Of a DNA stretch of 49,036 nucleotides, positions 40,948-49,036 are shown piece after piece (positions within the stretch are counted from its first letter, which is position 1; every line of letters starts with the position of its first letter). A model generated the notes under the pieces. It saw nothing but the letters and a program-made list of their open reading frames with translations. It was not told the DNA's origin and searched no databases. A program made the position numbers and the translations under genes. Source of the DNA: Candidatus Pseudoscillospira faecavium (GTDB lineage Bacteria > Bacillota > Clostridia > Oscillospirales > Oscillospiraceae); the NCBI GenBank assembly GCA_904420565.1, contig CAJFVV010000001.1, forward strand, positions 1-49,036. Direction: 5' to 3'.

Positions 40948-41577
40948 ATGAGTAAAAAAATCATCACCATCGGCCGGACTTACGGCAGCGGCGGCCGGCT
41001 GATCGGCCGCGAAGTGGCCAGCAAGCTGGGCTATGCTTTTTATGATAAGGAGCTGATCGAGCTGGCGGCCAAGGAATGCGGTTTTTCGCCCGATTTCATC
41101 CGGGCCAATGAGCAGCGGGCCACCTTTGGCTTTTTTGCCAACCTGGCGTCCCAGGGTTTTTCCTATTCCAAAGATACGCTTCCTCCTGCAGATATGCTGT
41201 TTGTCGCCCAGTGCAAAGTGATTCAGGACGTGGCCAGCAAAGAGGACTGCGTGATTGTGGGCCGCTGTGCGGACTATGTCCTGCGGGATTTGGATACCTG
41301 CCTGCATGTGTTCATCCGCTCCACCCAGGAGGATGCGGTGCACCGCGTGACAACATATTACGGCGTGCCGAAGGACAAGGCCGCCGATGAAATCAAGCGT
41401 CTCAACCGCCAGCGCGGCGCCCACTGCAAGCGCTATACCGACCGCACCTGGGGCGCGGCGGAGAATTACGATCTGACGCTCAACACCGCCCGCTTCGGTA
41501 TCGAGGGCTGCGCCTCCCTGATCTGTGAAGCTGCCCAGCGCGCCTTCAACCCCACCACCGGCGACGGAGTATATTGA
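40948..41577 (+). CDS. Cytidylate kinase-like family protein
   Basis: 209 residues. KKIITIGRTYGSGGRLIGREVASKLGYAFYDKELIELAAKE is the start of the cytidylate kinase-like (Cytidylate_kin2) family; the P-loop is GRTYGSGGRLIG, lacking the usual Lys-Ser/Thr. CVIVGRCADYVL and the arginine-rich end of the lid (YGVPKDKAADEIKRLNRQRGAHCKRYTDRTWG) also match. The true substrate of this family is not established; it is distinct from CMP kinase (Cmk). GGAGGTG precedes the ATG. Monocistronic. Confidence 0.88.
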   Translation: MSKKIITIGRTYGSGGRLIGREVASKLGYAFYDKELIELAAKECGFSPDFIRANEQRATFGFFANLASQGFSYSKDTLPPADMLFVAQCKVIQDVASKEDCVIVGRCADYVLRDLDTCLHVFIRSTQEDAVHRVTTYYGVPKDKAADEIKRLNRQRGAHCKRYTDRTWGAAENYDLTLNTARFGIEGCASLICEAAQRAFNPTTGDGVY

Positions 41578-41636
41578 GCGCAGACGGAATCTGCATCAGA
41601 TATCTGTACCTTATGAGGTTGAAAATGAACTGCTTG

Positions 41637-41669
41637 AAAAAAGTTGCACCCGAGGGTGCAACTTTTTTT
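41637..41669 (+). terminator. Terminator of the cytidylate kinase-like gene
   Basis: AAAAAAGTTGCACC (41637-41650), loop CGAG, GGTGCAACTTTTTT (41655-41668), T run. It lies 59 bases after the stop. Confidence 0.9.
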
Positions 41670-41721
41670 GTGTTTTGCTCGGCTATGCAAGCAGAGGTTA
41701 CAGAAAACTGGATTGCAACAG

Positions 41722-41764
41722 TCCAGGGCCGGAAGCCGCATACAATGCAGCTTCCGGCCCTGGA
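41722..41764. repeat. 15-bp perfect inverted repeat between convergent genes
   Basis: TCCAGGGCCGGAAGC (41722-41736) and GCTTCCGGCCCTGGA (41750-41764), 13-base loop. No T run on either side. It lies 26 bases from the nitroreductase stop. Confidence 0.7.
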
Positions 41765-41790
41765 TCCATACGATAAAATTCTCTTCAAGG

Positions 41791-42303
41791 TTACAGATAA
41801 GTCACCATCTGCTCCATTGGAATACTGGCAGTGTGCAATTTTGCAGGATGCGCATCCTCGGTAGGATAGCCCAGCGTAATTAAGCCAATAATATGAATGT
41901 TTTCCGGCAGCGGGAATTCTTCTGCCAGCTTCTGGGGATCATAAAATCCAATCCAGCATGTCCCCAGGCCCAGCTGCTGCGCCTCCAGCATCATCTGCGT
42001 AGCTGCAATGGTTGCATCCACTTCTCCATAGTCTTTTCCGTCGAACTCGCGTTTCCAGCTGACCGTATCATCATATCCCACCATGAGAACACAAGGTTCA
42101 CCAAAATGGCAGGAAGTGCAGCGATTGACTTTCTCCATCTGCACCGGACCGCTGAGCACATAAATCCGCTGAGGCTGCAAATTATGCGCAGTCGGTGCGC
42201 ACAATGCCGCTTCCAGCACTTTCTGAACTTTTTCTGCCTCAACGGGCTGCCCTGTATATTTGCGCAGAGAATAGCGCGCTTTTGCCAAATCCAAAAAATC
42301 CAT
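41791..42303 (-). CDS. Nitroreductase family protein
   Basis: FMN-dependent NAD(P)H oxidoreductase, 170 residues, of the short type. The N terminus FLDLAKARYSLRKYTGQPVE carries the FMN-phosphate-binding Arg-Ser-x-Arg-type motif (RYSLRKY); EAALCAPTAHNLQPQRIYVL and the later LGLGTCWIGFYDP and HIIGLITLGYP are typical. A central CTSCHF has two cysteines. The start at 42303 follows AAAGGAG by 9 bases; a TTG three codons earlier overlaps that RBS. It has a near-consensus promoter. Confidence 0.93.
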   Translation of the reverse strand: MDFLDLAKARYSLRKYTGQPVEAEKVQKVLEAALCAPTAHNLQPQRIYVLSGPVQMEKVNRCTSCHFGEPCVLMVGYDDTVSWKREFDGKDYGEVDATIAATQMMLEAQQLGLGTCWIGFYDPQKLAEEFPLPENIHIIGLITLGYPTEDAHPAKLHTASIPMEQMVTYL

Positions 42304-42355
42304 GATTTTCAACTCCTTTATTCCTTGCAGAACAGATCATTTTCCAAGTGGGTTC

Positions 42356-42384
42356 ATTATAAAGCCGGCAAAAGCAGAAGTCAA
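42356..42384 (-). promoter_or_regulatory. Promoter of the nitroreductase gene
   Basis: On the minus strand, TTGACT (42379-42384), 17-bp spacer, TATAAT (42356-42361). Confidence 0.82.
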
Positions 42385-42417
42385 TTCTCAGTAATACAAA
42401 AGCCCCCGCTCAGGGGA

Positions 42418-42446
42418 TTGTATTTTTTGCCTCTTTCGTATAAAAT
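42418..42446 (+). promoter_or_regulatory. Promoter of the ZIP transporter gene
   Basis: TTGTAT (42418-42423), 17-bp spacer, TAAAAT (42441-42446). Confidence 0.6.
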
Positions 42447-42503
42447 AGCAACGGGGAAAAGCGCGTTTGAGCGGAAAGCAACCCATAAACAAAAGGAGTC
42501 CAT

Positions 42504-43259
42504 ATGCTGCTTGTATCTCTCACAGCCCTGGGCATCGGCGGCGCTACAGCAATCGGTGCAATCCTGGGCTTTCTCTTAAAACGAATCCCCCACCAGTGGG
42601 TCGATGGATTGATAGGTTTTGCTGCCGGTGTGATGCTGGCTGCAGCCATCACCGGATTAATTTTGCCCGCTGTCGATCTTCTGCATCCAACACAACTCTG
42701 GATTGTCGCTGCCGGTATGTTTTCAGGCGCCTTGTTCCTCAATTTGATGGACATGGTGGTCCCTCATTTACACCACCTTACCGGTATCGACCCGGAACAA
42801 CACCGCAACAACGAACACCTCAACAAAGTTTTACTCTTTGTGATGGCCATTGCCATTCACAATTTGCCGGAGGGGCTGGCTGCCGGTGTGGCTTTCGGCG
42901 GAGAGGACCTGGGCAACGCTCTGTCCGTAGCCGCAGGTATCGCACTGCAGAATGTACCCGAGGGCATGATTATTATTTCGCCCATGCTGCTGGCTGGCAT
43001 CAATGGCCGCCGCACGTTTGTCATTGCCCTGTTAACCGGCTTTGTGGAAGTCGCAGGCACTTTTCTCGGTTATTTTGCTGCGATGGCAACCGCTGCGATT
43101 CTGCCGCTGGCGCTGTCCTTTGCCGGAGGAACCATGCTGTATATCGTCAGCGATGAAATGATTCCGGAAACACACAGCCATGGTTATGAAAAACTGGCAA
43201 CCTTTTCCATGATGGCCGGTTTTTTCCTGATGATTTTGATGAACGCTTTTCTTTCATAA
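42504..43259 (+). CDS. ZIP family divalent metal transporter
   Basis: Inner-membrane carrier for zinc or related divalent cations, 251 residues, about eight helices. The metal-binding helices are HNLPEGLAAGVAFGG (about 119-133) and QNVPEGMIIISPML (about 149-162), the ZIP signature; a His-rich loop HLHHLTGIDPEQHRNNEH precedes. It is most like ZupT/GufA-type bacterial ZIPs. AAAAGGAG precedes the ATG. The next gene encodes a zinc-ribbon protein 65 bases downstream on the same strand. Confidence 0.93.
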   Translation: MLLVSLTALGIGGATAIGAILGFLLKRIPHQWVDGLIGFAAGVMLAAAITGLILPAVDLLHPTQLWIVAAGMFSGALFLNLMDMVVPHLHHLTGIDPEQHRNNEHLNKVLLFVMAIAIHNLPEGLAAGVAFGGEDLGNALSVAAGIALQNVPEGMIIISPMLLAGINGRRTFVIALLTGFVEVAGTFLGYFAAMATAAILPLALSFAGGTMLYIVSDEMIPETHSHGYEKLATFSMMAGFFLMILMNAFLS

Positions 43260-43324
43260 TGCTATAAACCTGTTTCTAAAACTTTTATCTGCGCAATTTT
43301 ACTTTCAAGGGAGGAACTTTTCCC

Positions 43325-44479
43325 ATGGCATACTGCCGTTTTTGCGGGGCCGCTTTGCCAGAAGAGGCCCGTTTTTGTCATCTCTGCGGCAAAGAAGTCG
43401 ACAACACCCCCCATTGCCCCAGCTGCGGCGCCGCGCTGCCTGAAGGCAGCCGCTTTTGCAGTTTCTGCGGGACTGCTTTACCGGGTACTCCGATCCGCAC
43501 AGGAAACCACGCCGGCCGACCGCCGGAAATCCGCATGGGCGCCGGCCGCACCATTAAAATTCCGGCACCTGAGCCTATGCCCCAACCCATGCAAGTGCCC
43601 GTTCCCACGCCCAGCAGCGCCCCCATTTCCGGTATTTCCGTGCCCGCCGTTGTCAACACACATTCTTTCAGCGGTGCGGTGCAGCGCTTTTACGGAGAAA
43701 ACGGCGCACATTATACCTTTCAGGGCACAGGGATGTACGGATTTCTGGAACCATTTTCCATGAATTATACCGATGGTCAAGGCCCGATCACAAAAAACGG
43801 CGGAAAATGGTTTTACCACGCTTCCGCTACCGCTCCGGGCGAGGAAATCAGCGCATTGGATGGTACGCAGATTCTCACAGCTGCACCGGAGGGTATGTAC
43901 GTCTACATAGCCCCCATGATTTATTTTGTCTCGCCCGATGGCACCATGCGTCCTTTTATGGAGGCAGCCGAGACATTGACAGATATGGTGTGCTACCAGA
44001 ATTGGCTGTTCGTCACTTATCTCGGTCCCTTTGAAGAAATCGACCAGGAAAAAGGCGGAACATTATATTGCGACCGCTCCTATGTGGTGGCATACGACCG
44101 GGCCAGCTGCGATGCCGCAGCCATTTTTGAACGCTGTGCCGGCGTTTACTATATCGATCGGGAAATCATCATCCTCTGCGATCTGCTGGACAGCGGGGAA
44201 ATCAGCCGCAATGTCTACAAGCTGCCGATCCACGGCTGGACTGAGGCAGGATTTCGCACTTTGGCCAACTATGTGGGCCGCATCCGCGGCAGCATGCCCT
44301 TTTCACGGCTTCTCTTTGACCGCTGCGGCGGAAAAGGCAATTGGAAAAGTCCTTCAGAATGCACCGCAAATCTGCGCTGCTGCGACTGGGAGAAAAAGCT
44401 TCTGGGCTTCCAGAAAAATGACGCTGTTCTCTGGCGGGATTTTCATGGCGCATCTGCCCGGTCAAATCGCATTTTATAA
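43325..44479 (+). CDS. Double zinc-ribbon protein with unrecognised C-terminal domain
   Basis: 384 residues. Two zinc ribbons, YCRFCGAALPEEARFCHLCG (about 3-22) and HCPSCGAALPEGSRFCSFCG (about 30-49), are followed by a Pro-rich linker (about 75-105) and a domain of about 270 residues rich in aromatic and short strand-like segments (GMYVYIAPMIYFVSPDG, NWLFVTYLGPF, SYVVAYDR), possibly a beta-propeller; I cannot name it. No membrane segment is seen. GGGAGGAAC precedes the ATG. It may be cotranscribed with the ZIP gene, as no terminator separates them. Confidence 0.75.
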   Translation: MAYCRFCGAALPEEARFCHLCGKEVDNTPHCPSCGAALPEGSRFCSFCGTALPGTPIRTGNHAGRPPEIRMGAGRTIKIPAPEPMPQPMQVPVPTPSSAPISGISVPAVVNTHSFSGAVQRFYGENGAHYTFQGTGMYGFLEPFSMNYTDGQGPITKNGGKWFYHASATAPGEEISALDGTQILTAAPEGMYVYIAPMIYFVSPDGTMRPFMEAAETLTDMVCYQNWLFVTYLGPFEEIDQEKGGTLYCDRSYVVAYDRASCDAAAIFERCAGVYYIDREIIILCDLLDSGEISRNVYKLPIHGWTEAGFRTLANYVGRIRGSMPFSRLLFDRCGGKGNWKSPSECTANLRCCDWEKKLLGFQKNDAVLWRDFHGASARSNRIL

Positions 44480-44486
44480 ATCATCA

Positions 44487-44527
44487 AGATCAGGCCTCCC
44501 TTTGCGATGCAAAGGGAGGCCTGATCT
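44487..44527. repeat. 19-bp perfect inverted repeat between convergent genes
   Basis: 44487-44505 pairs with 44509-44527, loop GAT, without T run on either side. It ends 4 bases before the sbcC stop codon. It could be a terminator of unusual type or an RNA 3'-end barrier. Confidence 0.7.
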
Positions 44528-44530
44528 GCA

Positions 44531-47290
44531 TTATGCGCGAATTTCCACCCGGCTCCCGCCGGTATGCTCCTTGGTTACCACAATCTGACGGTCAATCCGT
44601 TCTTTCAGTTCTGCCACATGGGAAATAATTCCTACCAATCGGTGGCTTTCCGTCAGCTCCTGCAGTGCCCGCACCGCCTGTTCCAGGGAATCTTCATCCA
44701 GGGAACCGAAGCCTTCGTCCACAAACAGCGTATCCAGCTGCACACCGCCGGAGCGCGACTGAATTTCATCGGCCATCCCCAGGGCCATAGCCAATGCCGC
44801 CTTGAATGATTCTCCGCCGGAGAGGGTTTTCACGCTGCGTTCGCTGCCGTTGTAATGGTCGATGACATCCAACTCCAGTCCGCTCTGGCTGCGTTGGTTT
44901 TCCGCTTCGCGCCGGCGTTTCAGTTCATATTGCCCGCCGGTCATGGCCATCAGGCGCACATTGGTGCGGCGGATGATTCGGTCAAAATAGGTCATCTGCA
45001 CATAAATCTCCAGCATGACCTTATCTTTTCCGCCAAGTGCGCCGTTTGCGGTGGCCGAGAGCGTGCGGATCCATTTCCATTCCTGCTCCAGCTGAAGCAG
45101 GTTTTTGCTCTGCTGTTCCAGCGTTTTCTGCTGCTGTGTATTGACATGCATGCGCGCTGCCAATATTTCTTTCTGTGTCCGGTTTTCCTCCTGCTGTTTT
45201 TGCAGCTGTGCGTGCTTCGCAGCCAAAACAGCTGCATCCTCCCCGGCCGCAGTGCGCAGTTGGTCACACAGCGTCCGGATCTGGGCCCGGCGTTCTTCCA
45301 GCTGCTGGCGATATTGCTCATATACGGTCTCCGCCCGTTCGCATCCCTCTTCAATGGTGCGCTTTTCCCGCCGCAGCACTTCAAGCTGCTCCAATGCCTC
45401 GGCCCGATGGGCAAAGCGCAGCGATTTCTGGACGGTTTCCCGCTCCCGGCGCAAACTTTCCAAAGTTACGCGCATCTGCGCATCTTTGCGCTGCAAAGTT
45501 TCCACCTGCGCACGCAGATTTTCTGTCTGTTCGCGCAGTTGGGGCAGCTCCGCCTCCAGGGCACGCCGCTGATGAACGCGCTCCGCCCAAGCCGCCGTCT
45601 CCCCCTGTTCTGTTTTCACACGGGCCTGGGCCTGCTCCAGTGCATCTGCCGCCGTCAGGTTTTCTCCGCTCAGCAGCGCTTGCCGTCTCTGCTTTTCCTG
45701 CTCTGCCAGTGCGGCGGCACGCTCCGCCAACCGCCCGGCAGTCAGGCTGGCCTGGGCCGCTGCTTCTTCTTCCCGCGCAGCCGCCGTCTTTACCTGCTCC
45801 AGCGCTTCCTGCGAAGGGACATTCTCCGGCAGCCGCGCCGGGGCAGGGTGTTCCCGCGCGCCGCACACCGGACACGGCTCCCCATTCCGGAGCCGGGCGG
45901 CCAGAATACCAGCCTGGGCATCTAAAAAAAGGCGCTCCTGCTGCATGGCCTCCACACGCAGCTTTTCCGCCCGGCAGCGCCTGGACAGGTAATCCGCCTG
46001 AGCCTCTTCCGCTGATACCTGCGCCCTCTGCACTTCTTGGGCAAGCACGGAGAGTTCCTTTAACTCTTCTACACGGCGCTGCTCTTCTTTCAAAACAGCC
46101 TGGGCATGTATCCAGGCCGCTTCTGCTCCTTCCAGCGCCTGACGCTGCGTTTCAGCATTCTCCAGTTTTCGGCGCAGCGCATCTATCTGCGCACAGCAGC
46201 TGTGCGCTTCGCACGCTTGCTGCGCAAGCGCCTGTTCCAGTTCCGCTTCCCGCTTTTCCATCTCATCCAAATGCTGATATTCCGGAAGCGTATTCTCCAT
46301 CTGGTCAATCTGCACCGCCAGGTTTTCTGTTTCACCGCGCCGCGCCTGCCAGGCAGCGTGCTCCGTCTCACTTTCCCGCAGCAGCGGTTCCAGGCGCGCA
46401 GCTTCCCGCCGCGCCTGATCCAGCGCCGTCCGGGCGCGCTCCTCCGCTTCTGCCCGGCCCATGCGGCGATTGAGTTCCGTCATCTGTGCGTTCAGCGCCA
46501 TTTGTTCCCGCTCCAGTGCCGCAGCATGCTCCCGATCTTCTCCTTGAATCTGCTCCGCTAATTCCAAAAGCGCACCCAGATCGGCATATTGCTCCAGCGA
46601 CTGCGCATGTTCCAGCGTTTCCCTGCAAGGACTCTCCTGTGCGCACCGCAGGGCCGCCACCGACTGCCGGATTCCCATGTACAGCTTATCATAGGTTTCT
46701 GCACGCTGCCGGTTCTCGGCTTTCAGCCGCTCCTGCAAAAGCAGGAATTTCTGCGTATCAAACAATTCACGAAAAATCCTGCTGCGCTCCTCTGTCTTTG
46801 CGTGCAGCAGCTTCAAAAAGGCGCCCTGGGCAATCATTGCCACCTGGGTAAACTGATTCCGGTCCAGCCCGATGAGCTCCACCACCGCCCGGGTCACCTC
46901 CCGGCTTTTTGTCACCGGGGGACGGCCGTCCGGCAGGGTCAGCACAGCGTCGGCCCGCTCGACTGTCATGCCCTCGCCGCGGCCCTTGGGCCGCTCATAT
47001 TCCGGATTGCGCCGAATCGTATACAGCTTCCCGCGGTAGAGAAATTCCATCTCCACATAAGTGGGCGTCTTTGCATCGGCATATTTGCTGCGCAGCATAT
47101 CGCTTTCCCGCATCCCGCCGCTGGCCTCTCCGTACAGGGCAAAGGTGATGGCATCGAACAGGGTGGTTTTGCCCGCACCGGTGTCGCCGGTGATGAGATA
47201 CAGTCCGTGCTCCCCCAGCTGTGTCATATCCAGCTCCGTCTTTCCGGCATAAGGGCCAAAGGCCGAGAGAATTAATTTTGTCGGCTTCAC
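44531..47290 (-). CDS. sbcC: Exonuclease SbcCD subunit C
   Basis: SMC/Rad50-like ATPase of the SbcCD nuclease that cuts hairpins and protein-blocked DNA ends, 919 residues. N-terminal Walker A in LITGDTGAGKTTLFDAITFALYGEA; long coiled coils on both sides of a zinc hook CPVCGAREHP (about residue 473); C-terminal signature LSGGESFKAALAMALGMAD and Walker B DTLFVDEGFGSLDEDSLEQA. The GTG start at 47290 overlaps the sbcD stop (GTGA) and follows GGGGGGAG; an ATG five codons earlier would lie inside that RBS. Confidence 0.96.
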   Translation of the reverse strand: MKPTKLILSAFGPYAGKTELDMTQLGEHGLYLITGDTGAGKTTLFDAITFALYGEASGGMRESDMLRSKYADAKTPTYVEMEFLYRGKLYTIRRNPEYERPKGRGEGMTVERADAVLTLPDGRPPVTKSREVTRAVVELIGLDRNQFTQVAMIAQGAFLKLLHAKTEERSRIFRELFDTQKFLLLQERLKAENRQRAETYDKLYMGIRQSVAALRCAQESPCRETLEHAQSLEQYADLGALLELAEQIQGEDREHAAALEREQMALNAQMTELNRRMGRAEAEERARTALDQARREAARLEPLLRESETEHAAWQARRGETENLAVQIDQMENTLPEYQHLDEMEKREAELEQALAQQACEAHSCCAQIDALRRKLENAETQRQALEGAEAAWIHAQAVLKEEQRRVEELKELSVLAQEVQRAQVSAEEAQADYLSRRCRAEKLRVEAMQQERLFLDAQAGILAARLRNGEPCPVCGAREHPAPARLPENVPSQEALEQVKTAAAREEEAAAQASLTAGRLAERAAALAEQEKQRRQALLSGENLTAADALEQAQARVKTEQGETAAWAERVHQRRALEAELPQLREQTENLRAQVETLQRKDAQMRVTLESLRRERETVQKSLRFAHRAEALEQLEVLRREKRTIEEGCERAETVYEQYRQQLEERRAQIRTLCDQLRTAAGEDAAVLAAKHAQLQKQQEENRTQKEILAARMHVNTQQQKTLEQQSKNLLQLEQEWKWIRTLSATANGALGGKDKVMLEIYVQMTYFDRIIRRTNVRLMAMTGGQYELKRRREAENQRSQSGLELDVIDHYNGSERSVKTLSGGESFKAALAMALGMADEIQSRSGGVQLDTLFVDEGFGSLDEDSLEQAVRALQELTESHRLVGIISHVAELKERIDRQIVVTKEHTGGSRVEIRA

Positions 47291-48420
47291 AGCTGCTCCC
47301 CCCAAATCTCTTCAATCATATGCCGCGCAAAAGCGCGCTGCTCTTCGCTCAGGGGCGCATTGTTCTGAAGCACATAAAATTCCTCCAAAAGAGCCAGCGG
47401 CGTCTTTTCTTCCATCGCCTCCGCAAGCTGCAGCTCCTGCGACTGTCTGGTGCGGCGGTTATCATAGCTCAAATGCATCAAATTGGGATAGATGGTGCGC
47501 AATTTGGCCGCCGCATCCGGCACGTCTTCTTCATCGGTCAGGATAATATGCAGATAGTCCTCCACGGCTGTTTCCGCATAAAATTCCCGCCGCGTCAGCT
47601 CCAGATAACTGCCCCGCAGTTCCCGCAAATCATGCAGCGGCTCCAGGGGCACTGCGGCGCGCTCCACACGGCCTTTCTCCCCCAGTTCCACCAGGGTGAC
47701 GGACTTTTTTTGTCCCGCTTCAGAAAAGGAGTATTTCAAAGGCGTACCGCAGTAGCGCAGATTGGCGCCGATATTCTGCGGGCCGTGGAGATGCCCCAGC
47801 GCCACATAGTCAAAGGGCGCATAGACCTCCGCATCCACATTGTCCAGCCCGCCCACGCTGACCTCTTCCGATTCGCACCGCACCGCGCCGGTGACAAACT
47901 GATGCGACAGCAGCACATGGCGCGCAGCGCCGTCCAGCTCCATGTGGCCGATGGCGCAGCGCAAGGCGTCATTTTCCGTTTCGATGGTTTCTTCCGGAAA
48001 CACGCGGCGCACCATTGCCGGCTTGAGAAACGGCAGCAAATGAATCTGCACGGGCCCAAAAGCATCCCGCAGCTCCACGCGGCGCACTGTGCCGTCGTAC
48101 ACCGGGGCGACATAGATTCCCCGCCCATCCAGCAGCTGCGCCCCAAAAGCCAGCCGCTCAGCGGAATCGTGGTTGCCGCTGATGATGCACACCGGCTTTC
48201 CCTGCCGGGCAAGCTCTGTGAGAAATGCATCAAACAGGGAAACCGCTTCCGCCGGCGGCACGCCTTTATCGTAAATGTCCCCGGCGATCAGCACCGCATC
48301 CACCTGCTGCTGCGCCGCTATCTGCAGAATTTGTCGCAAAATATGCGCCTGATCCTCCAGCATGGAAACGGTGTGCACCCGTTTGCCCAGGTGCAGATCG
48401 GACAAATGCATCAGTTTCAT
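47287..48420 (-). CDS. sbcD: Exonuclease SbcCD subunit D
   Basis: Mre11-like nuclease subunit, 377 residues, partner of SbcC. Phosphoesterase motifs: MKLMHLSDLHLGKRV (I), IAGDIYDKG (II), ISGNHDSAERL (III), LLSHQFV and ALGHLHGPQ (IV/V). The C-terminal capping part is as in the family. AAAGGGG lies before the ATG at 48420. It is translationally coupled to sbcC by a 4-base overlap. Confidence 0.96.
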   Translation of the reverse strand: MKLMHLSDLHLGKRVHTVSMLEDQAHILRQILQIAAQQQVDAVLIAGDIYDKGVPPAEAVSLFDAFLTELARQGKPVCIISGNHDSAERLAFGAQLLDGRGIYVAPVYDGTVRRVELRDAFGPVQIHLLPFLKPAMVRRVFPEETIETENDALRCAIGHMELDGAARHVLLSHQFVTGAVRCESEEVSVGGLDNVDAEVYAPFDYVALGHLHGPQNIGANLRYCGTPLKYSFSEAGQKKSVTLVELGEKGRVERAAVPLEPLHDLRELRGSYLELTRREFYAETAVEDYLHIILTDEEDVPDAAAKLRTIYPNLMHLSYDNRRTRQSQELQLAEAMEEKTPLALLEEFYVLQNNAPLSEEQRAFARHMIEEIWGEQL

Positions 48421-48453
48421 AACCGGCCCCTTTCATGCCTCTTGTTTTGTGCC

Positions 48454-48483
48454 ATTATAGCGCATTCACCGCGAAAAAGACAA
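48454..48483 (-). promoter_or_regulatory. Promoter of sbcDC
   Basis: On the minus strand, TTGTCT (48478-48483), 18-bp spacer, TATAAT (48454-48459). Confidence 0.7.
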
Positions 48484-48496
48484 GGGCGCTCCACCC

Positions 48497-48525
48497 TTTA
48501 CAGGGAAAAGGGCCGCTGATATAAT
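48497..48525 (+). promoter_or_regulatory. Promoter of the GreA/GreB-family gene
   Basis: TTTACA (48497-48502), 17-bp spacer, TATAAT (48520-48525), 34 bases before the start; divergent from the sbcDC promoter. Confidence 0.8.
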
Positions 48526-48559
48526 AAGGAGAAACACTGCATGGAAGAGGTGCGCACGC

Positions 48560-49036
48560 ATGTATGACGAGCTGACCCAGGTGGACATCGACAAAATGAA
48601 AGAGGAGATTGCCTACCGCAAAACCGTACTCCGCCCCAAGCTGATCGAGGATGTGCAGACTGCCCGGGGCTTTGGCGATCTGAGTGAAAATTTTGAATAC
48701 AAATGTGCCAAACGGGATAAAAACCGCAACGACAGCCGCATCCGCTATTTGGAGCGCATGATCGCCACCGCCAGGGTAATTGACAGCACCGGCAGCAGCG
48801 GCGACGGCATCGGCCTTTTCGACAAAGTGACCATGTTCAACGAAAAGCTGCAAAAGGAGCAGACCATTCAGCTGGTCACCACCCTGCGCCAGAATCCCCT
48901 CAAGGGGCTGATCAGTAAAGAATCCCCCGTGGGCAAGGCGCTGCTGGGCCACAAAGCGGGCGAGCGGGTGGAGATCACCGTCAGCCCGGAGATGAAATAC
49001 ACTGTGGAAATCCGCACCGTGGAAAAAGGCGAGGAC
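48560..49036 (+). CDS. GreA/GreB family transcript cleavage factor (3' cut by window)
   Basis: 159 residues are visible, no stop before the window end. It starts MYDELTQVDIDKMKEEIAYRK with GAGGTG 8 bases upstream. The N-terminal coiled coil has the tip motif GDLSENFEYKCAKRDK (about 46-61), with the Asp and Glu of GreA that coordinate the catalytic metal in RNA polymerase; RIRYLERMIATARVID follows. The C-terminal FKBP-like domain has LISKESPVGKALLGHKAGERVEI, the Gre signature SP.G.ALLG...GD. It rescues backtracked RNA polymerase or, as a paralog, modulates initiation. It is divergent from canonical GreA in the helix after the tip, so it may be a second Gre-type protein. Confidence 0.88.
   Translation, partial: MYDELTQVDIDKMKEEIAYRKTVLRPKLIEDVQTARGFGDLSENFEYKCAKRDKNRNDSRIRYLERMIATARVIDSTGSSGDGIGLFDKVTMFNEKLQKEQTIQLVTTLRQNPLKGLISKESPVGKALLGHKAGERVEITVSPEMKYTVEIRTVEKGED

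Overview
The window looks like a chromosomal segment of a Gram-positive, anaerobic member of the Bacillota, class Clostridia, most likely an Oscillospiraceae/Ruminococcaceae-type gut bacterium. The reasons are the moderately high G+C coding sequence, strong AGGAGG-type ribosome binding sites, lipobox signal peptides, VanW, BlaI/M56, DegV, DUF1836 and DUF4367 families, BMP-type nucleoside transport genes, and Bacillota-style TTGACA/TATAAT promoters. This is inferred from family content, not from a 16S gene. No tRNA, rRNA, CRISPR array, transposase or phage gene was seen.

Layout. 1-5415: the tail of glyceraldehyde-3-phosphate dehydrogenase, a transglutaminase-like lipoprotein, CTP synthase, and a VanW wall protein. 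5476-11243: a purine-salvage block with xanthine phosphoribosyltransferase followed by a complete BMP-type nucleoside ABC importer (lipoprotein, double ATPase, two permeases). 11253-12876: prmA and a DUF1836 regulator whose promoter is covered by a repeated TTGCATTTT motif. 13034-15120: a sigma factor with an overlapping polytopic membrane partner gene. 15142-26103: a mostly minus-strand housekeeping region (Xre-TM regulator, mnmE, an Imm51-like anchored protein, pnp, rpsO, ferredoxin, an amidase on plus, mnmG, metallophosphoesterase, degV).

26292-28405 holds a 25-codon mini-gene resembling the start of a HAD phosphatase, then a divergent MerR regulator and iron alcohol dehydrogenase whose shared region has a textbook 19-bp-spacer MerR promoter. 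28417-32077 holds a BlaI/M56 sensor pair in which the M56 protease carries an unusual extracellular part (Asp-boxes, GerMN, Big_2). 32180-32956 is a transaldolase-family gene. 33110-37927 is an accessory-looking cluster: an ECF-type sigma factor, a DUF4367 anti-sigma-like protein and five unrecognised small cytosolic, membrane or lipoprotein genes. 38001-40844 (minus) is an mnmA-crcB-HD-DUF2200/DUF1905 operon. 40904-44527 holds a cytidylate kinase-like protein, a nitroreductase, a ZIP metal transporter and a double zinc-ribbon protein. 44531-48483 is sbcDC, and 48497-49036 is a GreA/GreB-family gene cut by the window end.

Themes. Three tRNA U34 modification genes (mnmE, mnmG, mnmA) lie in one window but in separate transcription units. 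At least three envelope-sensing regulatory modules occur (two sigma/membrane-partner pairs and BlaI/M56). The best candidates for undescribed biology are the M56-GerMN-Big_2 receptor, the sigma/DUF4367 orphan cluster, and two miniature transcription units (22051-22260 and 26292-26450). All functional calls rest on reading sequence motifs and recall of families; no database search was run.
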